Part shown: one piece after another, positions 32,060-43,966 of the stretch
Layout of the letters: each line of letters starts with the position of its first letter
How positions within the stretch are numbered: position 1 is the first letter of the stretch
NCBI RefSeq assembly: GCF_900103645.1
Contig: NZ_FNHP01000006.1
Coordinates: 234,077-298,076, forward strand
Origin: Oryzisolibacter propanilivorax
GTDB taxonomy: Bacteria; Pseudomonadota; Gammaproteobacteria; Burkholderiales; Burkholderiaceae_C
Direction: 5' to 3'
Length of the DNA: 64,000 nt
Notes under the pieces: model-generated
What the model saw: the letters and a program-made list of their open reading frames with translations, nothing else
The model's database searches: none
What the model was told of the DNA's origin: nothing
Made by a program: the position numbers and the translations under genes

Positions 32060-33400
32060 TCAGGCCGGGTCGCCCGGCGGCACGTCGTCCGCCGACGCTG
32101 CTGCCGCATTGCGCGCGCGCAGCTCGTCCAGCTTCTGGCCGATCTTGATCTCCAGCCCGCGCGGCACCGGCTGGTAGAAGCCCGGCGGCGCCATGCCGTC
32201 GGGCAGGTAACTCTCGCCGGCGGCGAAGCCTCTTTCTTCGTCATGGGCGTAGCGGTAGCCGCGGCCATAGTCCAGCTGTTTCATCAGCTTGGTGGGCGCG
32301 TTGCGCAGGTGCAGCGGCACCGGGCGCGTGGCGTCGCCCTTGACGAAGGCGCGCGCCTTGTTGTAGGCCGCGTAGCCGGCATTGCTCTTGGGCGCGACGG
32401 CCAGGTAGATCACGGCCTGGGCCAGCGCCAGCTCGCCCTCGGGTGAGCCCAGACGCTCGTAGGTCTGCGCCGCCTCGTTGGTGATCTGCATGGCGCGCGG
32501 GTCGGCCAGGCCGATGTCCTCCCAGGCCATGCGGATGATGCGCCGCGCCAGGTACTTCGGGTCGGCGCCGCCGTCGAGCATGCGCACCAGCCAGTACAGC
32601 GCCGCATCCGGGTCGGAGCCGCGCACCGACTTGTGCAGCGCGCTGATGGTGTCGTAGAACTGCTCGCCGCCCTTGTCGTAGCGGCGCACCTGCTGACCCA
32701 GCACATTGAGCAGCCAGGCGTCGTCGATGCGCTCCACGCCCGCCTGGGCGGCGGTGAGCGACAGCGTCTCCAGCGTGTTCAACAGCCGCCGTGCATCGCC
32801 ATCGGCATAGGCGATCAACCGCTGCAGCGCTTCGTTTTCGATAGCTGGCAGCGCTTGCTCCGCCTGGGCCCGGGCCACAATTTGCTGCAAATCCTCGTCG
32901 GTCAGGCTGTGCAGCACGTACACCGTCGCGCGTGACAGCAGCGCCGAGTTGACCTCAAACGACGGGTTCTCGGTGGTCGCGCCGACGAAGGTGAACAGGC
33001 CGCTTTCCACGTGCGGCAGGAAGGCATCCTGCTGGCTCTTGTTGAAGCGGTGCACCTCGTCGACGAAGACGATGGTGCGCTGCGGCACCAGTCCGTCCCG
33101 GGCACCTTCGGCCAGCTGCACCGCCTCGCGGATCTCCTTCACGCCGCCCAGCACCGCGCTGATGGCGATGAACTGCGCATCGAAGGCCTCGGCCATCAGG
33201 CGGGCGATGGTCGTCTTGCCCACGCCTGGCGGGCCCCACAGGATGCAGCTGTGCGGCCGGCCGGATTCGAACGCCAGACGCAGCGGCTTGCCCGGCCCCA
33301 GGATGTGCTGCTGGCCGATGACCTCGCCCAGGGTGCGCGGGCGCAGGCGTTCGGCCAGCGGCTGGTGGTGGGCGGCGGAGGCGGAGGTGTTGGTGTTCAT
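32060..33400 (-). CDS. rarA: Replication-associated recombination protein A (RarA/MgsA)
   Basis: A 446-residue AAA+ ATPase of the clamp-loader family that acts at stalled replication forks. Walker A GPPGVGKTT is at 56-64, Walker B FVDEVHRF at 112-119, sensor 1 GATTENPSFE, then the C-terminal tetramerisation region with WLVRMLDGGADPKYLARR and EDIGLADP. Residues about 170-190 (within LQQIVARAQAEQALPAIE) are encoded by a stretch resembling the dispersed repeat. A single gene divergent from the UDG-like gene. Confidence 0.95.
   Translation of the reverse strand: MNTNTSASAAHHQPLAERLRPRTLGEVIGQQHILGPGKPLRLAFESGRPHSCILWGPPGVGKTTIARLMAEAFDAQFIAISAVLGGVKEIREAVQLAEGARDGLVPQRTIVFVDEVHRFNKSQQDAFLPHVESGLFTFVGATTENPSFEVNSALLSRATVYVLHSLTDEDLQQIVARAQAEQALPAIENEALQRLIAYADGDARRLLNTLETLSLTAAQAGVERIDDAWLLNVLGQQVRRYDKGGEQFYDTISALHKSVRGSDPDAALYWLVRMLDGGADPKYLARRIIRMAWEDIGLADPRAMQITNEAAQTYERLGSPEGELALAQAVIYLAVAPKSNAGYAAYNKARAFVKGDATRPVPLHLRNAPTKLMKQLDYGRGYRYAHDEERGFAAGESYLPDGMAPPGFYQPVPRGLEIKIGQKLDELRARNAAAASADDVPPGDPA
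32833..32893 (-). repeat. Dispersed repeat-like segment inside rarA (copy M)
   Basis: The plus strand reads GTTTTCGATAGCTGGCAGCG, then GGGCCCGGGCCACAATTTGC and TGCAAATC, matching the reverse of the repeat over most of its length. In frame with rarA (about residues 170-189). Confidence 0.5.
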
Positions 33401-33475
33401 GGCGGTCGCGGGCGGCACGGTCGATCGTAGCGGCTGGCGCAGCGCCCGGCTTGCACTGGCGCGCGCCCGCCCAAC

Positions 33476-34126
33476 ATGCAAGGCATGTCCCCTGCCCACA
33501 CGCCACCGCTCGCCTCCCTGCCCCTCGATCCGCTGCTGCAGCGCGTGCGCGCCTGCACGCTGTGCGCGCCCTTCCTGCCGCTGGGCCCGCGCCCGGTGCT
33601 GCAGGCGGGCACCGGCGCGCGCATCCTGATCGCCAGCCAGGCGCCCGGCACCAAGGTGCATGCCTCGGGCGTGCCGTTCGACGACGCCAGCGGCGAGCGC
33701 CTGCGCGACTGGCTGCAGCTGCCGCGCGAGGTGTTCTACGACGATCAAAGGGTGGCCATCGTGCCGATGGGCTTTTGCTACCCGGGCCGGGCCGCGTCGG
33801 GCGATGCGCCGCCACGCCCGGAGTGCGCGCCCACCTGGCGCGCGCCGCTGCTCGCGCGCCTGCCGAACGTGGCGCTGACCGTAGCCGTGGGCCGCCATGC
33901 CATCGGCTGGCACCTGCCGGGCAGCCGCGGCCAGACCCTGGCGGACATCGTGCGCACCAGCGGCGCACCGGACAGCCCCGTGATCGCCCTGCCCCACCCC
34001 AGCCCGCGCAACAACGGCTGGCTCAAGCACCACCCGTGGTTCGAGGCGGAATGGCTGCCGGTGGTGCGCGCGCGCATGGCGGCGGCGCTGGCCCTGCCTT
34101 CGGCAAAAAAAGGCCCGCAGTCCTGA
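33476..34126 (+). CDS. Uracil-DNA glycosylase superfamily protein
   Basis: A 216-residue protein of the UDG fold. It has an N-terminal CTLC, the ILIASQAPGTKVHASGVPF segment equivalent to the UDG active-site loop, and LPHPSPRNNGWLKHHPWFE, the conserved H-P-S-P-x-N motif. Members excise uracil or are of unknown function; Cys residues hint at no complete Fe-S cluster. The start is 33476 or 33485. The last codons (AKKGPQS) and stop lie in repeat copy G. Confidence 0.82.
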   Translation: MQGMSPAHTPPLASLPLDPLLQRVRACTLCAPFLPLGPRPVLQAGTGARILIASQAPGTKVHASGVPFDDASGERLRDWLQLPREVFYDDQRVAIVPMGFCYPGRAASGDAPPRPECAPTWRAPLLARLPNVALTVAVGRHAIGWHLPGSRGQTLADIVRTSGAPDSPVIALPHPSPRNNGWLKHHPWFEAEWLPVVRARMAAALALPSAKKGPQS

Positions 34127-34162
34127 TGGAACACGGGCCTTCAGCTATCGAAAAAATAGCAA
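34102..34162 (+). repeat. Dispersed double-hairpin repeat, copy G
   Basis: Contains CAAAAAAAGGCCCGCAGTCC, ACACGGGCCTTCAGCTATCG and AAATAGCAA. Supplies the C-terminus and stop of the UDG-like gene and lies 7 bp from the convergent lolA stop. Confidence 0.75.
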
Positions 34163-34169
34163 TAGGTGA

Positions 34170-34802
34170 TTACTGCGAGAGCACGTCCGCACCTGCGGGC
34201 GGCTTGAAGGTGAAGGTGCCCGCGGGCAGTTGCGGGTTCAGGCGCATGCCGGTGAAGCGGATCAGCGAGCGCTGGCCGAAGCTGTCCAGGATGTCCAGCG
34301 CCGCCAGTGTCTCGCCGTCGAACCCCACGCGCACGCTCTTCAGCTGGCCGTCGCGCGCCTTCGGGGTGGCCAGCACCCACTGCAGGCCGTCGGCGTCGGG
34401 TGCGGATTCGAGCGTGAAGTCGGCACGCAGCGCCGCCAGGTTGGGCGCGGAGGCCAGCAGCGCCGCCGGCGTGGAGCCCAGCGCCTTGTCCTGCGCGCGG
34501 CGCGTGACCTGGTTCAGGTCGGCGTCGTACAGCCACAGCGTCTTGCCGTCGGCGACGATGGTCTGCTCGAACGGCTTTTGGTAGATGAAGCGGAAGTGCC
34601 CGGGGCGCTGGAAGTCGAACGTGCCGCTGCTGGTCTTGCTGCGCGCAGTCTGGCCGTCCTTCGGGGGCGAGGTCACCGTCTGTGTGAACTGGGCGCTGCC
34701 GCTTTGGGCGGATTTCATGAAGCCTTCCAGGCTGGACAGGCCATCCGCCCAGGCCCACGAGGCGCTGGCGGCAATCACGAGAGTCGTCAGTAGTCTTTTC
34801 AA
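34170..34802 (-). CDS. lolA: Outer-membrane lipoprotein carrier protein LolA
   Basis: A 210-residue periplasmic chaperone that takes lipoproteins from LolCDE to the outer membrane. Signal peptide 1-19 (ASWAWA/DG), then the LolA fold with SAQFTQTVTSP, SGTFDFQRPGHFRF and PFEQTIVADGKTLWLYD, the last being the family hallmark. Twelve bp downstream of ftsK, an order seen in many Proteobacteria. Confidence 0.95.
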   Translation of the reverse strand: MKRLLTTLVIAASASWAWADGLSSLEGFMKSAQSGSAQFTQTVTSPPKDGQTARSKTSSGTFDFQRPGHFRFIYQKPFEQTIVADGKTLWLYDADLNQVTRRAQDKALGSTPAALLASAPNLAALRADFTLESAPDADGLQWVLATPKARDGQLKSVRVGFDGETLAALDILDSFGQRSLIRFTGMRLNPQLPAGTFTFKPPAGADVLSQ

Positions 34803-34814
34803 AGCCTTGGGTTC

Positions 34815-38372
<3,558 letters not shown>

Positions 38373-38410
38373 GGCGCCCGGGGCCACGCGCGAGGGCGGC
38401 CCCCGAGGAT

Positions 38411-38430
38411 TTGACAGGCCGCGCTATAAT
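38411..38430 (+). promoter_or_regulatory. Candidate promoter elements for rpmB-rpmG
   Basis: A perfect TATAAT at 38425-38430 would start an mRNA near 38437, about 140 nt before rpmB. A perfect TTGACA at 38411-38416 is only 8 bp away, too close to act as its -35, so the -10 may work in another way or the TTGACA is coincidental. Confidence 0.5.
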
Positions 38431-38578
38431 GCGCGGCTTTGCTGCTTTTTGCAGGCGGCAACGGGCTACCGCCACCCGAATCCAACTGGCGAGGTGAGGC
38501 CCGCCGGCCCCGCCCGGGCTCCTTGCAGCACCGGGTTCGCAGGGCAGGCAGGCCGTCGACAACTACCGGAGTGTCCCC

Positions 38579-38812
38579 ATGGCACGCGTATGTGAAGTAA
38601 CGGGCAAGAAGCCCATGAGCGGGAACAACGTTTCCCACGCCAACAACAAGACCAAGCGCCGCTTCCTGCCCAATCTGCAGTACCGCCGTTTCTGGGTGGA
38701 GAGCGAGAACCGCTGGGTGCGCCTGCGCGTCTCCGGTGCCGCCCTGCGCCTGATCGACAAGAACGGCATCGAGTCCGTGCTCGCAGACATGCGCGCCCGC
38801 GGCCAGGCCTGA
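38579..38812 (+). CDS. rpmB: 50S ribosomal protein L28
   Basis: A 77-residue L28, [20 protein letters not shown] followed by [12 protein letters not shown]. Full length and conserved. The CPxC-type zinc cysteines of some bacteria are not present (only one Cys). A GGAG lies before the ATG. Upstream leader of about 140 nt; rpmG follows 30 bp downstream. Confidence 0.97.
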   Translation: MARVCEVTGKKPMSGNNVSHANNKTKRRFLPNLQYRRFWVESENRWVRLRVSGAALRLIDKNGIESVLADMRARGQA

Positions 38813-38842
38813 GCCGCAGAATCGAACTGAAGGAGTACCACC

Positions 38843-39013
38843 ATGGCTACCAAAGGCGGACGCGAAAAGATCAAGCTGGTGTCCTCGGCTGCGACCGGGC
38901 ATTTCTACACCACCACCAAGAACAAGAAGACGATGCCCGAGAAGATGAGCATCATCAAGTTCGACCCCAAGGCGCGCAAGCACGTCGAATACAAGGAAGC
39001 CAAGCTGAAGTGA
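38843..39013 (+). CDS. rpmG: 50S ribosomal protein L33
   Basis: A 56-residue L33 ([20 protein letters not shown], then [15 protein letters not shown] and EYKEAKLK). It is the zinc-free type without CxxC. AGGAG lies 8 bp before the ATG at 38843. Ends 30 bp before a strong terminator. Co-transcribed with rpmB. Confidence 0.97.
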   Translation: MATKGGREKIKLVSSAATGHFYTTTKNKKTMPEKMSIIKFDPKARKHVEYKEAKLK

Positions 39014-39043
39014 TTCGGCTGCAGGCTGCCTGACGGCACAGCA

Positions 39044-39080
39044 AAAAAACCGCCAGCGGCAGCCGCCCTGGCGGTTTTTT
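39044..39080 (+). terminator. Terminator of rpmB-rpmG (can work in both directions)
   Basis: Stem ACCGCCAG/CTGGCGGT (39049-39056 with 39068-39075) flanked by A6 and T6, so it can end rpmG from the left and rsmB (stop 39135) from the right. Confidence 0.9.
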
Positions 39081-39134
39081 GTTGCGCGCTCCCGTCGCGC
39101 AGCGGGCCGCGTACGGCCCGCATGCCCTGCCCGG

Positions 39135-40460
39135 CTAGCGCCGCTGCCACACGGCGGCAAAGAATCCGTCGGTCTGGTGCCGATGCGGCCACAGGCGCAG
39201 GAACTGTCCGCCATCCGCGCCGCCGCTGGTCAGCTGGTCGGCGCCCTCCACCTTCAGCTGCGCCAGTAGCCCGGCCACCGGCACTGGCTCGAAGTCGCGC
39301 TGCGCGGCCGAGAAGGCCTCGGCGACGGCCTCGTTCTCCTCGGCCAGCAGGCTGCAGGTGGCGTATACCAGCCGTCCGCCGGGTTTGACCAGCCGCGCGC
39401 TGCTGGCCAGGATGGACGCCTGCAGCGCCGCCAGCTCGGCGATCGCCTGGGGCTTGACACGCCACTTCAGGTGCGGGCTGCGCCGCAGCGTGCCCAGGCC
39501 CGAGCAGGGAGCATCCACCAGCACCCGGTCCATCTTGCCGGCCAGGCGCTTGATGCGCTCGTCGCGCTCGTGGGCGATGGCCACCGGGTGCACGTTGGAC
39601 AGCCCGCTGCGCGCCAGCCGGGGTTTCAGGCCCTCCAGCCGGTGCGCCGACACGTCGAAGGCGTACAGCCGTCCGGTGCCGCGCATGGTCGCGCCGATGG
39701 CCAGCGTCTTGCCGCCAGCGCCGGCGCAGAAATCGGCCACCATCTCGCCGCGTTTGGCGTCCAGCAGCAGCGCCAGCAGCTGCGAGCCCTCGTCCTGGAT
39801 TTCCACCGCGCCGCTGGCGAACGCCGGCACGCGCGCCAGCGCCGGCTTGCCGGCCACGCGCAGGCCCCAGGGCGAATACGGCGTTGCTTCGGTTTTGATA
39901 GCTGCTTGCGCCAGCTCCTTCAGGGCCTGGTCGCGCTTGGACTTCATGACGTTGACCCGCAAATCCAGCGGAGCCGGCTGCAGCAGCGCCTCGGCCAGCG
40001 CGCCGAACTGCGCCTCGTCGCCCAGCTGCTCGCGCAGCGCCGTCGCCAGCCACTCGGGCAGGTTGTACCGGTGCGGGGCCAGCAAGTCCTCGGCGCGCAC
40101 GGCGTCGCACTGCGCCAGCCACTGGCGTTCAGTGTCGTTCAACGCGCTGTTCAGGAAGTCGCGCGGGCCGCGCGTGGCGGCCGGGTCAGCGGCGCGCGCC
40201 TGCTCGTCCTGCACGGCGGCGAGGCCGAGGATGGCCAGGCGCCGCTCGCGTGGGCCGCTGCCCGAGCGCGCCAGTTGCTCCAGCAGCAGCTTGCGGCGCA
40301 GCACCGCGTAGGTGACGTCGGCCAGCGTGGCGCGCTCGCGCGGGCCGAGCTGGCGCTGTTCACGGAAATGCCGCGCCACGACGGCGTCGGCGGGATGCTC
40401 GAAGGTCAGGACCTGCGCCAGCAGCGTGGCGCAGGCGTCGACAAGGGCTTTGGAATGCAT
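39135..40460 (-). CDS. rsmB: 16S rRNA (cytosine-C5) methyltransferase RsmB/NOP family
   Basis: A 441-residue enzyme with an N-terminal NusB-like RNA-binding domain (1-150) and a Rossmann methyltransferase. The SAM motif DFCAGAGGKTLAIG and both catalytic cysteines (DAPCSGLGTLRR, motif IV, and VYATCSLL, motif VI) are present, so m5C formation is expected; the classic target is 16S C967. The start ATG at 40458-40460 is the best fit. A weak repeat-like segment lies at 39891-39947 in frame. Confidence 0.9.
   Translation of the reverse strand: MHSKALVDACATLLAQVLTFEHPADAVVARHFREQRQLGPRERATLADVTYAVLRRKLLLEQLARSGSGPRERRLAILGLAAVQDEQARAADPAATRGPRDFLNSALNDTERQWLAQCDAVRAEDLLAPHRYNLPEWLATALREQLGDEAQFGALAEALLQPAPLDLRVNVMKSKRDQALKELAQAAIKTEATPYSPWGLRVAGKPALARVPAFASGAVEIQDEGSQLLALLLDAKRGEMVADFCAGAGGKTLAIGATMRGTGRLYAFDVSAHRLEGLKPRLARSGLSNVHPVAIAHERDERIKRLAGKMDRVLVDAPCSGLGTLRRSPHLKWRVKPQAIAELAALQASILASSARLVKPGGRLVYATCSLLAEENEAVAEAFSAAQRDFEPVPVAGLLAQLKVEGADQLTSGGADGGQFLRLWPHRHQTDGFFAAVWQRR
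39891..39947 (-). repeat. Weak repeat-like segment inside rsmB (copy N)
   Basis: The plus strand has GGTTTTGATAGCTGCTTGCG, then CAGGGCCTGG, close to the reverse of the repeat end, but the encoded residues fit ordinary RsmB sequence. It may be coincidence or an old insertion. Confidence 0.3.
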
Positions 40461-40515
40461 GGGCCCATTGTCCCATCGGCGGCGAAGGCACCGCCACGAC
40501 AAGGACGGCTTATTC

Positions 40516-40529
40516 TTGACCCGCATCAA
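40516..40529. promoter_or_regulatory. FNR/DNR-box-like sequence
   Basis: TTGACCCGCATCAA matches the FNR-class consensus TTGAT-N4-ATCAA with one mismatch. It lies 201 bp before the unknown membrane protein gene at 40730 and partly overlaps repeat copy H, whose own consensus includes GCATCAAAT. Candidate only. Confidence 0.35.
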
Positions 40530-40582
40530 ATATGGCCCCAGCCCTTATGGGCTATCCACTGGTGGCTACTTTTTTTGTAGCA
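40521..40582 (+). repeat. Dispersed double-hairpin repeat, copy H
   Basis: Contains GCATCAAATATGGCCCCAGC, CCCTTATGGGC, GGTGGCTACTTTTTTTGTAG. The second hairpin reads GGCTAC with TTGTAGC. Lies between the divergent rsmB and the 40730 gene. Confidence 0.7.
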
Positions 40583-40729
40583 CTGCGCGAGCAGCACACC
40601 TGCGCCGTCAAGGCCGCGCAGCACCGTCCTACGACACCCCCGGGTGCGTGGGGCTACGGTGGCGCCATCCCGTCATTCAACCCCTGAAAGGCGGCCGGGC
40701 TCCAGGTCCGCCGCGAAAAGGAGCACCCC

Positions 40730-41284
40730 ATGGACTATCTTCTGCAAGGCATGTTCGGTGAGAAATCGCTCACCAAGGTCGTGGCCCTGTACGACGACAA
40801 AGCCAGCGCCGAGGCCATGGTCGGCCGCGTGCTGCGCCTGCCCGGCATGGAGCCGACGCAGGTGCGCCTGCTCAGCCAGGCTGACCTCAAGACACACCGC
40901 GCCGACCTGTTCGGCCGCAAGATGGAACCCGAGCAGCGCGGCATCTTCCATACCGCCTTCCGCGCGCACCTGGTGGCGGGTTTCTGCGGCTTCGTGCTCG
41001 GCCTGCTGCTGTACGCCTACTGGATGAACACCGGCCATGTCATGGTCACCAGCAGCCCGCTGCTGGCCTTCATCGCCATCGTCGGCTTCTCGACCACCTT
41101 CGGCCTGCTGCTGGGCGGGCTGGTGACGCTGCGGCCCGACCACGTGCGCGTGATTACCCAGGTGCGCTCGGCCTTGCGCAAGGGCCGCTGGGCCCTGGTG
41201 GTGCACCCCACCGATTCGCACCAGACGCAGCAGGCGCAGGAGTTGCTGGAGGGCAGCGGCGCCAAGGTGCTGCGCACGCTCTGA
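40730..41284 (+). CDS. Hypothetical membrane protein (184 aa)
   Basis: I do not recognise a named family. Residues 1-80 look soluble (a ferredoxin-like start [20 protein letters not shown] resembles DUF1269/general-stress-protein folds). Two hydrophobic segments follow at about 83-103 and 108-133 ([15 protein letters not shown] and [15 protein letters not shown]), and the last 50 residues are soluble, ending [11 protein letters not shown] as in a repeat of the alpha/beta unit. AAAGGAG lies before the ATG. It has its own terminator; an FNR-like site upstream suggests possible oxygen or NO control. Function unknown. Confidence 0.75.
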   Translation: MDYLLQGMFGEKSLTKVVALYDDKASAEAMVGRVLRLPGMEPTQVRLLSQADLKTHRADLFGRKMEPEQRGIFHTAFRAHLVAGFCGFVLGLLLYAYWMNTGHVMVTSSPLLAFIAIVGFSTTFGLLLGGLVTLRPDHVRVITQVRSALRKGRWALVVHPTDSHQTQQAQELLEGSGAKVLRTL

Positions 41285-41305
41285 CCGGCCCCTGGCTCCG
41301 ACACA

Positions 41306-41338
41306 AGCGCCCGTGCCCTGCGCACGCGGCGCTTTTTT
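41306..41338 (+). terminator. Terminator of the 40730 membrane protein gene
   Basis: AGCGCC-CGTGC pairs with GCACG-C-GGCGCT (one bulge), followed by T6 at 41333-41338. Confidence 0.8.
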
Positions 41339-41345
41339 GCGTCGC

Positions 41346-41942
41346 TCACCCGGCTGGCTGGCGCAGCAGGTGCGCCAGCACGGCGCGCGGGTAGATCAGG
41401 TGTTCCTGGCTCAGCACGCGCGCGGCCAGGGTCTGCGCATCGTCGCCCGGCAGCACCGGCACCACCGCCTGCTCCAGGATGGGCCCGGCGTCCAGCTCGG
41501 CCGTCACCTCATGCACCGTGCAGCCGGCGAAGCGGCAGCCCGCGTCCAGCGCGCGCTGGTGCGTGTGCAGGCCGGTGAAGGCCGGCAACAGCGAGGGGTG
41601 GATGTTCACCAGCCGCCCGGCGTAGTGCGTGACGAAGGCCGGCGTCAGGATGCGCATGAAGCCGGCCAGCACCACCAGCGCCGGCTGGTGGCCGTCAATG
41701 GTGCGCGCCAGGGCGGCGTCGAAGTCCTCGCGCGAGCTGTGGGCCCGGTGGTCCAGCACCTCGGTGGCGATGCCATGTTCGCGCGCGAAGGCCAGGCCGC
41801 CGGCGTCGGCACGGTTGCTGACCACTGCCGCGATGCGGATGCCGTGGCGCGCCTGCCAGCGCTGCTGTTCGGCCGCGCGCACGATGGCCGCCATGTTCGA
41901 GCCGCCGCCCGAGATCAAAATCACCACGTTCCTGTTGTTCAT
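41346..41942 (-). CDS. purN: Phosphoribosylglycinamide formyltransferase
   Basis: A 198-residue enzyme that transfers the formyl group of 10-formyl-THF to GAR in purine synthesis. ISGGGSNM at the phosphate site, LAGFMRIL, the catalytic Asn-His-Asp set in [10 protein letters not shown] and [12 protein letters not shown]. Complete and of normal length. It converges on the 40730 gene and is divergent from the DUF480 gene. Confidence 0.96.
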   Translation of the reverse strand: MNNRNVVILISGGGSNMAAIVRAAEQQRWQARHGIRIAAVVSNRADAGGLAFAREHGIATEVLDHRAHSSREDFDAALARTIDGHQPALVVLAGFMRILTPAFVTHYAGRLVNIHPSLLPAFTGLHTHQRALDAGCRFAGCTVHEVTAELDAGPILEQAVVPVLPGDDAQTLAARVLSQEHLIYPRAVLAHLLRQPAG

Positions 41943-41972
41943 CGGCGCGGATTATCCGCGTCGCCTTTTGCC

Positions 41973-42653
41973 ATGCCCTTCGACACCCGTACCCAGCCCC
42001 TGACCGCCATCCAGGCGCGCGTGCTCGCCACGCTGATGGAGAAGTCGCGCACCGTGCCCGACAGCTACCCGCTCACCCTGAACAGCCTGCTGGCCGGCTG
42101 CAACCAGAAGTCCAGCCGCGAGCCGGTGATGCAGCTGACTGAGGGCGAGGCGCAGGACGCCCTGGACGCGCTGCGCAGCCGCGCGCTGGTGGTCGAGATC
42201 GGCGGCGCCCGCACGGCGCGCTGGGAGCACAACTTCCCGCGCGGCGCGGGCGTGCCGGACCAGTCGGCGGTGCTGCTGGCGCTGCTGGCGCTGCGTGGGC
42301 CGCAGACCGCCGGCGAGTTGCGCATCAACGCCGAGCGCTGGCACCGCTTCGCCGACATCTCCTCGGTCGAGGCCTTCCTGCACGAACTGGCCGAGCGCAG
42401 CGACGAGCGCGGCGGCCCGCTGGCGGTGCTGCTGCCGCGCGCGCCCGGCGCGCGCGAAAGCCGCTGGGCGCAGCTGCTGTGTGGCCCGGTGGATGTGCAG
42501 GCCCTGGCCGCGGCCGCGCCGCGCAGCGCGCCGGCAACTGGCGATGCGGTGCTGCACGAGCGCGTGCAGGCGCTGGAGGCAGAGGTCGCCGCGCTACGCT
42601 CCGCCCTGGCCCAGCTGTGCGCGCAACTGGGCGTGGATTTGCCCGCCGGCTGA
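41973..42653 (+). CDS. DUF480 (YceH family) protein
   Basis: A 226-residue protein with two winged-helix domains. The family signature [22 protein letters not shown] opens the protein, followed by [10 protein letters not shown] and [14 protein letters not shown]; a C-terminal coiled coil with [17 protein letters not shown] heptads closes it. YceH proteins are of unknown function, proposed as DNA-binding regulators. Divergent from purN by 30 bp. Confidence 0.93.
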   Translation: MPFDTRTQPLTAIQARVLATLMEKSRTVPDSYPLTLNSLLAGCNQKSSREPVMQLTEGEAQDALDALRSRALVVEIGGARTARWEHNFPRGAGVPDQSAVLLALLALRGPQTAGELRINAERWHRFADISSVEAFLHELAERSDERGGPLAVLLPRAPGARESRWAQLLCGPVDVQALAAAAPRSAPATGDAVLHERVQALEAEVAALRSALAQLCAQLGVDLPAG

Positions 42654-42741
42654 CTCACCCGACCGCGGGCGTGTCCCAGGCCTGACAGCACCGGCGCGAA
42701 CGCCCGTGCTACAACCGCCTGCGCTGCACAGGAGACACCCG

Positions 42742-43947
42742 ATGGATCTGGCATTCACCCCCGAGGAGCAGGCCTTTCGCGCCGAGGTGCGCGCGTGGGT
42801 CCGCAGCCACCTGGCGCCTGAGCTGGCGCACAAGGTGCACCAGGGCCTGCGCCTGACGAAGGATGATTTGCAGGGCTGGGCAAAGGTGCTCGGCCGCCAG
42901 GGCTGGCTGGCCTATGCCTGGCCGACGGAGTTCGGCGGCCCGGGCTGGAGCGCGGTGCAGCGGCACCTGTTCGAGGAAGAGCTGGCGCTGGCCGGCGCGC
43001 CGCGCATCCTGCCCTTCGGGCCGGTGATGGTGGCGCCGGTCATCATGGCCTTCGGCACGCCCGAGCAGCAGCGGCGCTTCCTGCCCGGCATCGCCAGTGG
43101 CGAGGTCTGGTGGAGCCAGGGCTACAGCGAGCCCGGCGCCGGCTCCGACCTGGCCAGCCTGAAGACCCGAGCCGAGCGCGTCGGCGACCACTACATCGTC
43201 AATGGCCAGAAGACCTGGACCACGCTGGGCCAGCACGGCGACTGGATGTTCAACCTGGTGCGCACCAGCACAGAGGGCAAGCCGCAGGCGGGCATCAGCT
43301 TTCTGCTGATGGACATGAAGAGCCCCGGCATCAGCGTGCGGCCGATCCGGCTGCTGGACGGCGAGTGCGAAGTCAACGAGGTCTTCTTCGACAACGTCAA
43401 GGTGCCGGCCGACCAGCTCGTCGGCGAGGAAAACCAGGGCTGGACCTACGCCAAGTACCTGCTGGCGCACGAGCGCAGCAACATCGCCGAGGTCAACCGC
43501 GCCAAGCGCGAGCTGGAGCGCCTCAAGCGCATCGCCCGCACCGAGGGCGTGTGGCAGGACACCCGCTTTCGCGATCAGATCGCGCTGCTGGAGGTGGACA
43601 TCGTGGCGCTGGAGATGCTGGTGCTGCGCGTGCTGTCGGCGCAAAAGAGCGGCAAGAATTCGCTGGACATCGCCGGCCTGCTGAAGATCCGCGGCAGCGA
43701 GATCCAGCAGCGCTACGCCGAGCTGATGATGCTGGCCGCCGGCCCATTCGCCCTGCCGTTCATCGAAGAGGCCATGGAGGCCGGCTGGCAGGGTGACGCT
43801 AGCGCAGGGGCGCTCGGCGGCTTCCCCGGTGGCGAGGTGGCCAACGCGCCGCTGGCCGCCAGCTATTTCAACCTGCGCAAGACGACCATCTATGGCGGCA
43901 GCAACGAGGTGCAGCGCAACATCGTCGCGCAGACCGTGCTGGGCTGA
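42742..43947 (+). CDS. Acyl-CoA dehydrogenase, large subunit of a two-subunit enzyme (PimC-like)
   Basis: A 401-residue FAD enzyme. It begins MDLAFTPEEQAFRAEVRAWV and contains the FAD/substrate motif GYSEPGAGSDLASLK, NGQKTWTTLGQ and the C-terminal IYGGSNEVQRNIVAQ. The sequence closely recalls the large subunit of pimeloyl-CoA dehydrogenase. In this position the general acid-base Glu of MCAD-type enzymes seems replaced by Gly (YGGSNE), as in other paired dehydrogenases. The next gene, 19 bp downstream, encodes the second subunit. Substrate inferred only: a dicarboxylic or branched acyl-CoA. Confidence 0.85.
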   Translation: MDLAFTPEEQAFRAEVRAWVRSHLAPELAHKVHQGLRLTKDDLQGWAKVLGRQGWLAYAWPTEFGGPGWSAVQRHLFEEELALAGAPRILPFGPVMVAPVIMAFGTPEQQRRFLPGIASGEVWWSQGYSEPGAGSDLASLKTRAERVGDHYIVNGQKTWTTLGQHGDWMFNLVRTSTEGKPQAGISFLLMDMKSPGISVRPIRLLDGECEVNEVFFDNVKVPADQLVGEENQGWTYAKYLLAHERSNIAEVNRAKRELERLKRIARTEGVWQDTRFRDQIALLEVDIVALEMLVLRVLSAQKSGKNSLDIAGLLKIRGSEIQQRYAELMMLAAGPFALPFIEEAMEAGWQGDASAGALGGFPGGEVANAPLAASYFNLRKTTIYGGSNEVQRNIVAQTVLG

Positions 43948-43966
43948 CGCCAGCGAAGGAAACGCC

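Noticed and set aside
40521..40529. A certain FNR regulon member at 40730
   Set aside because: The ATCAA half-site is part of the repeat consensus, so the match may be chance; kept only as a low-confidence candidate.
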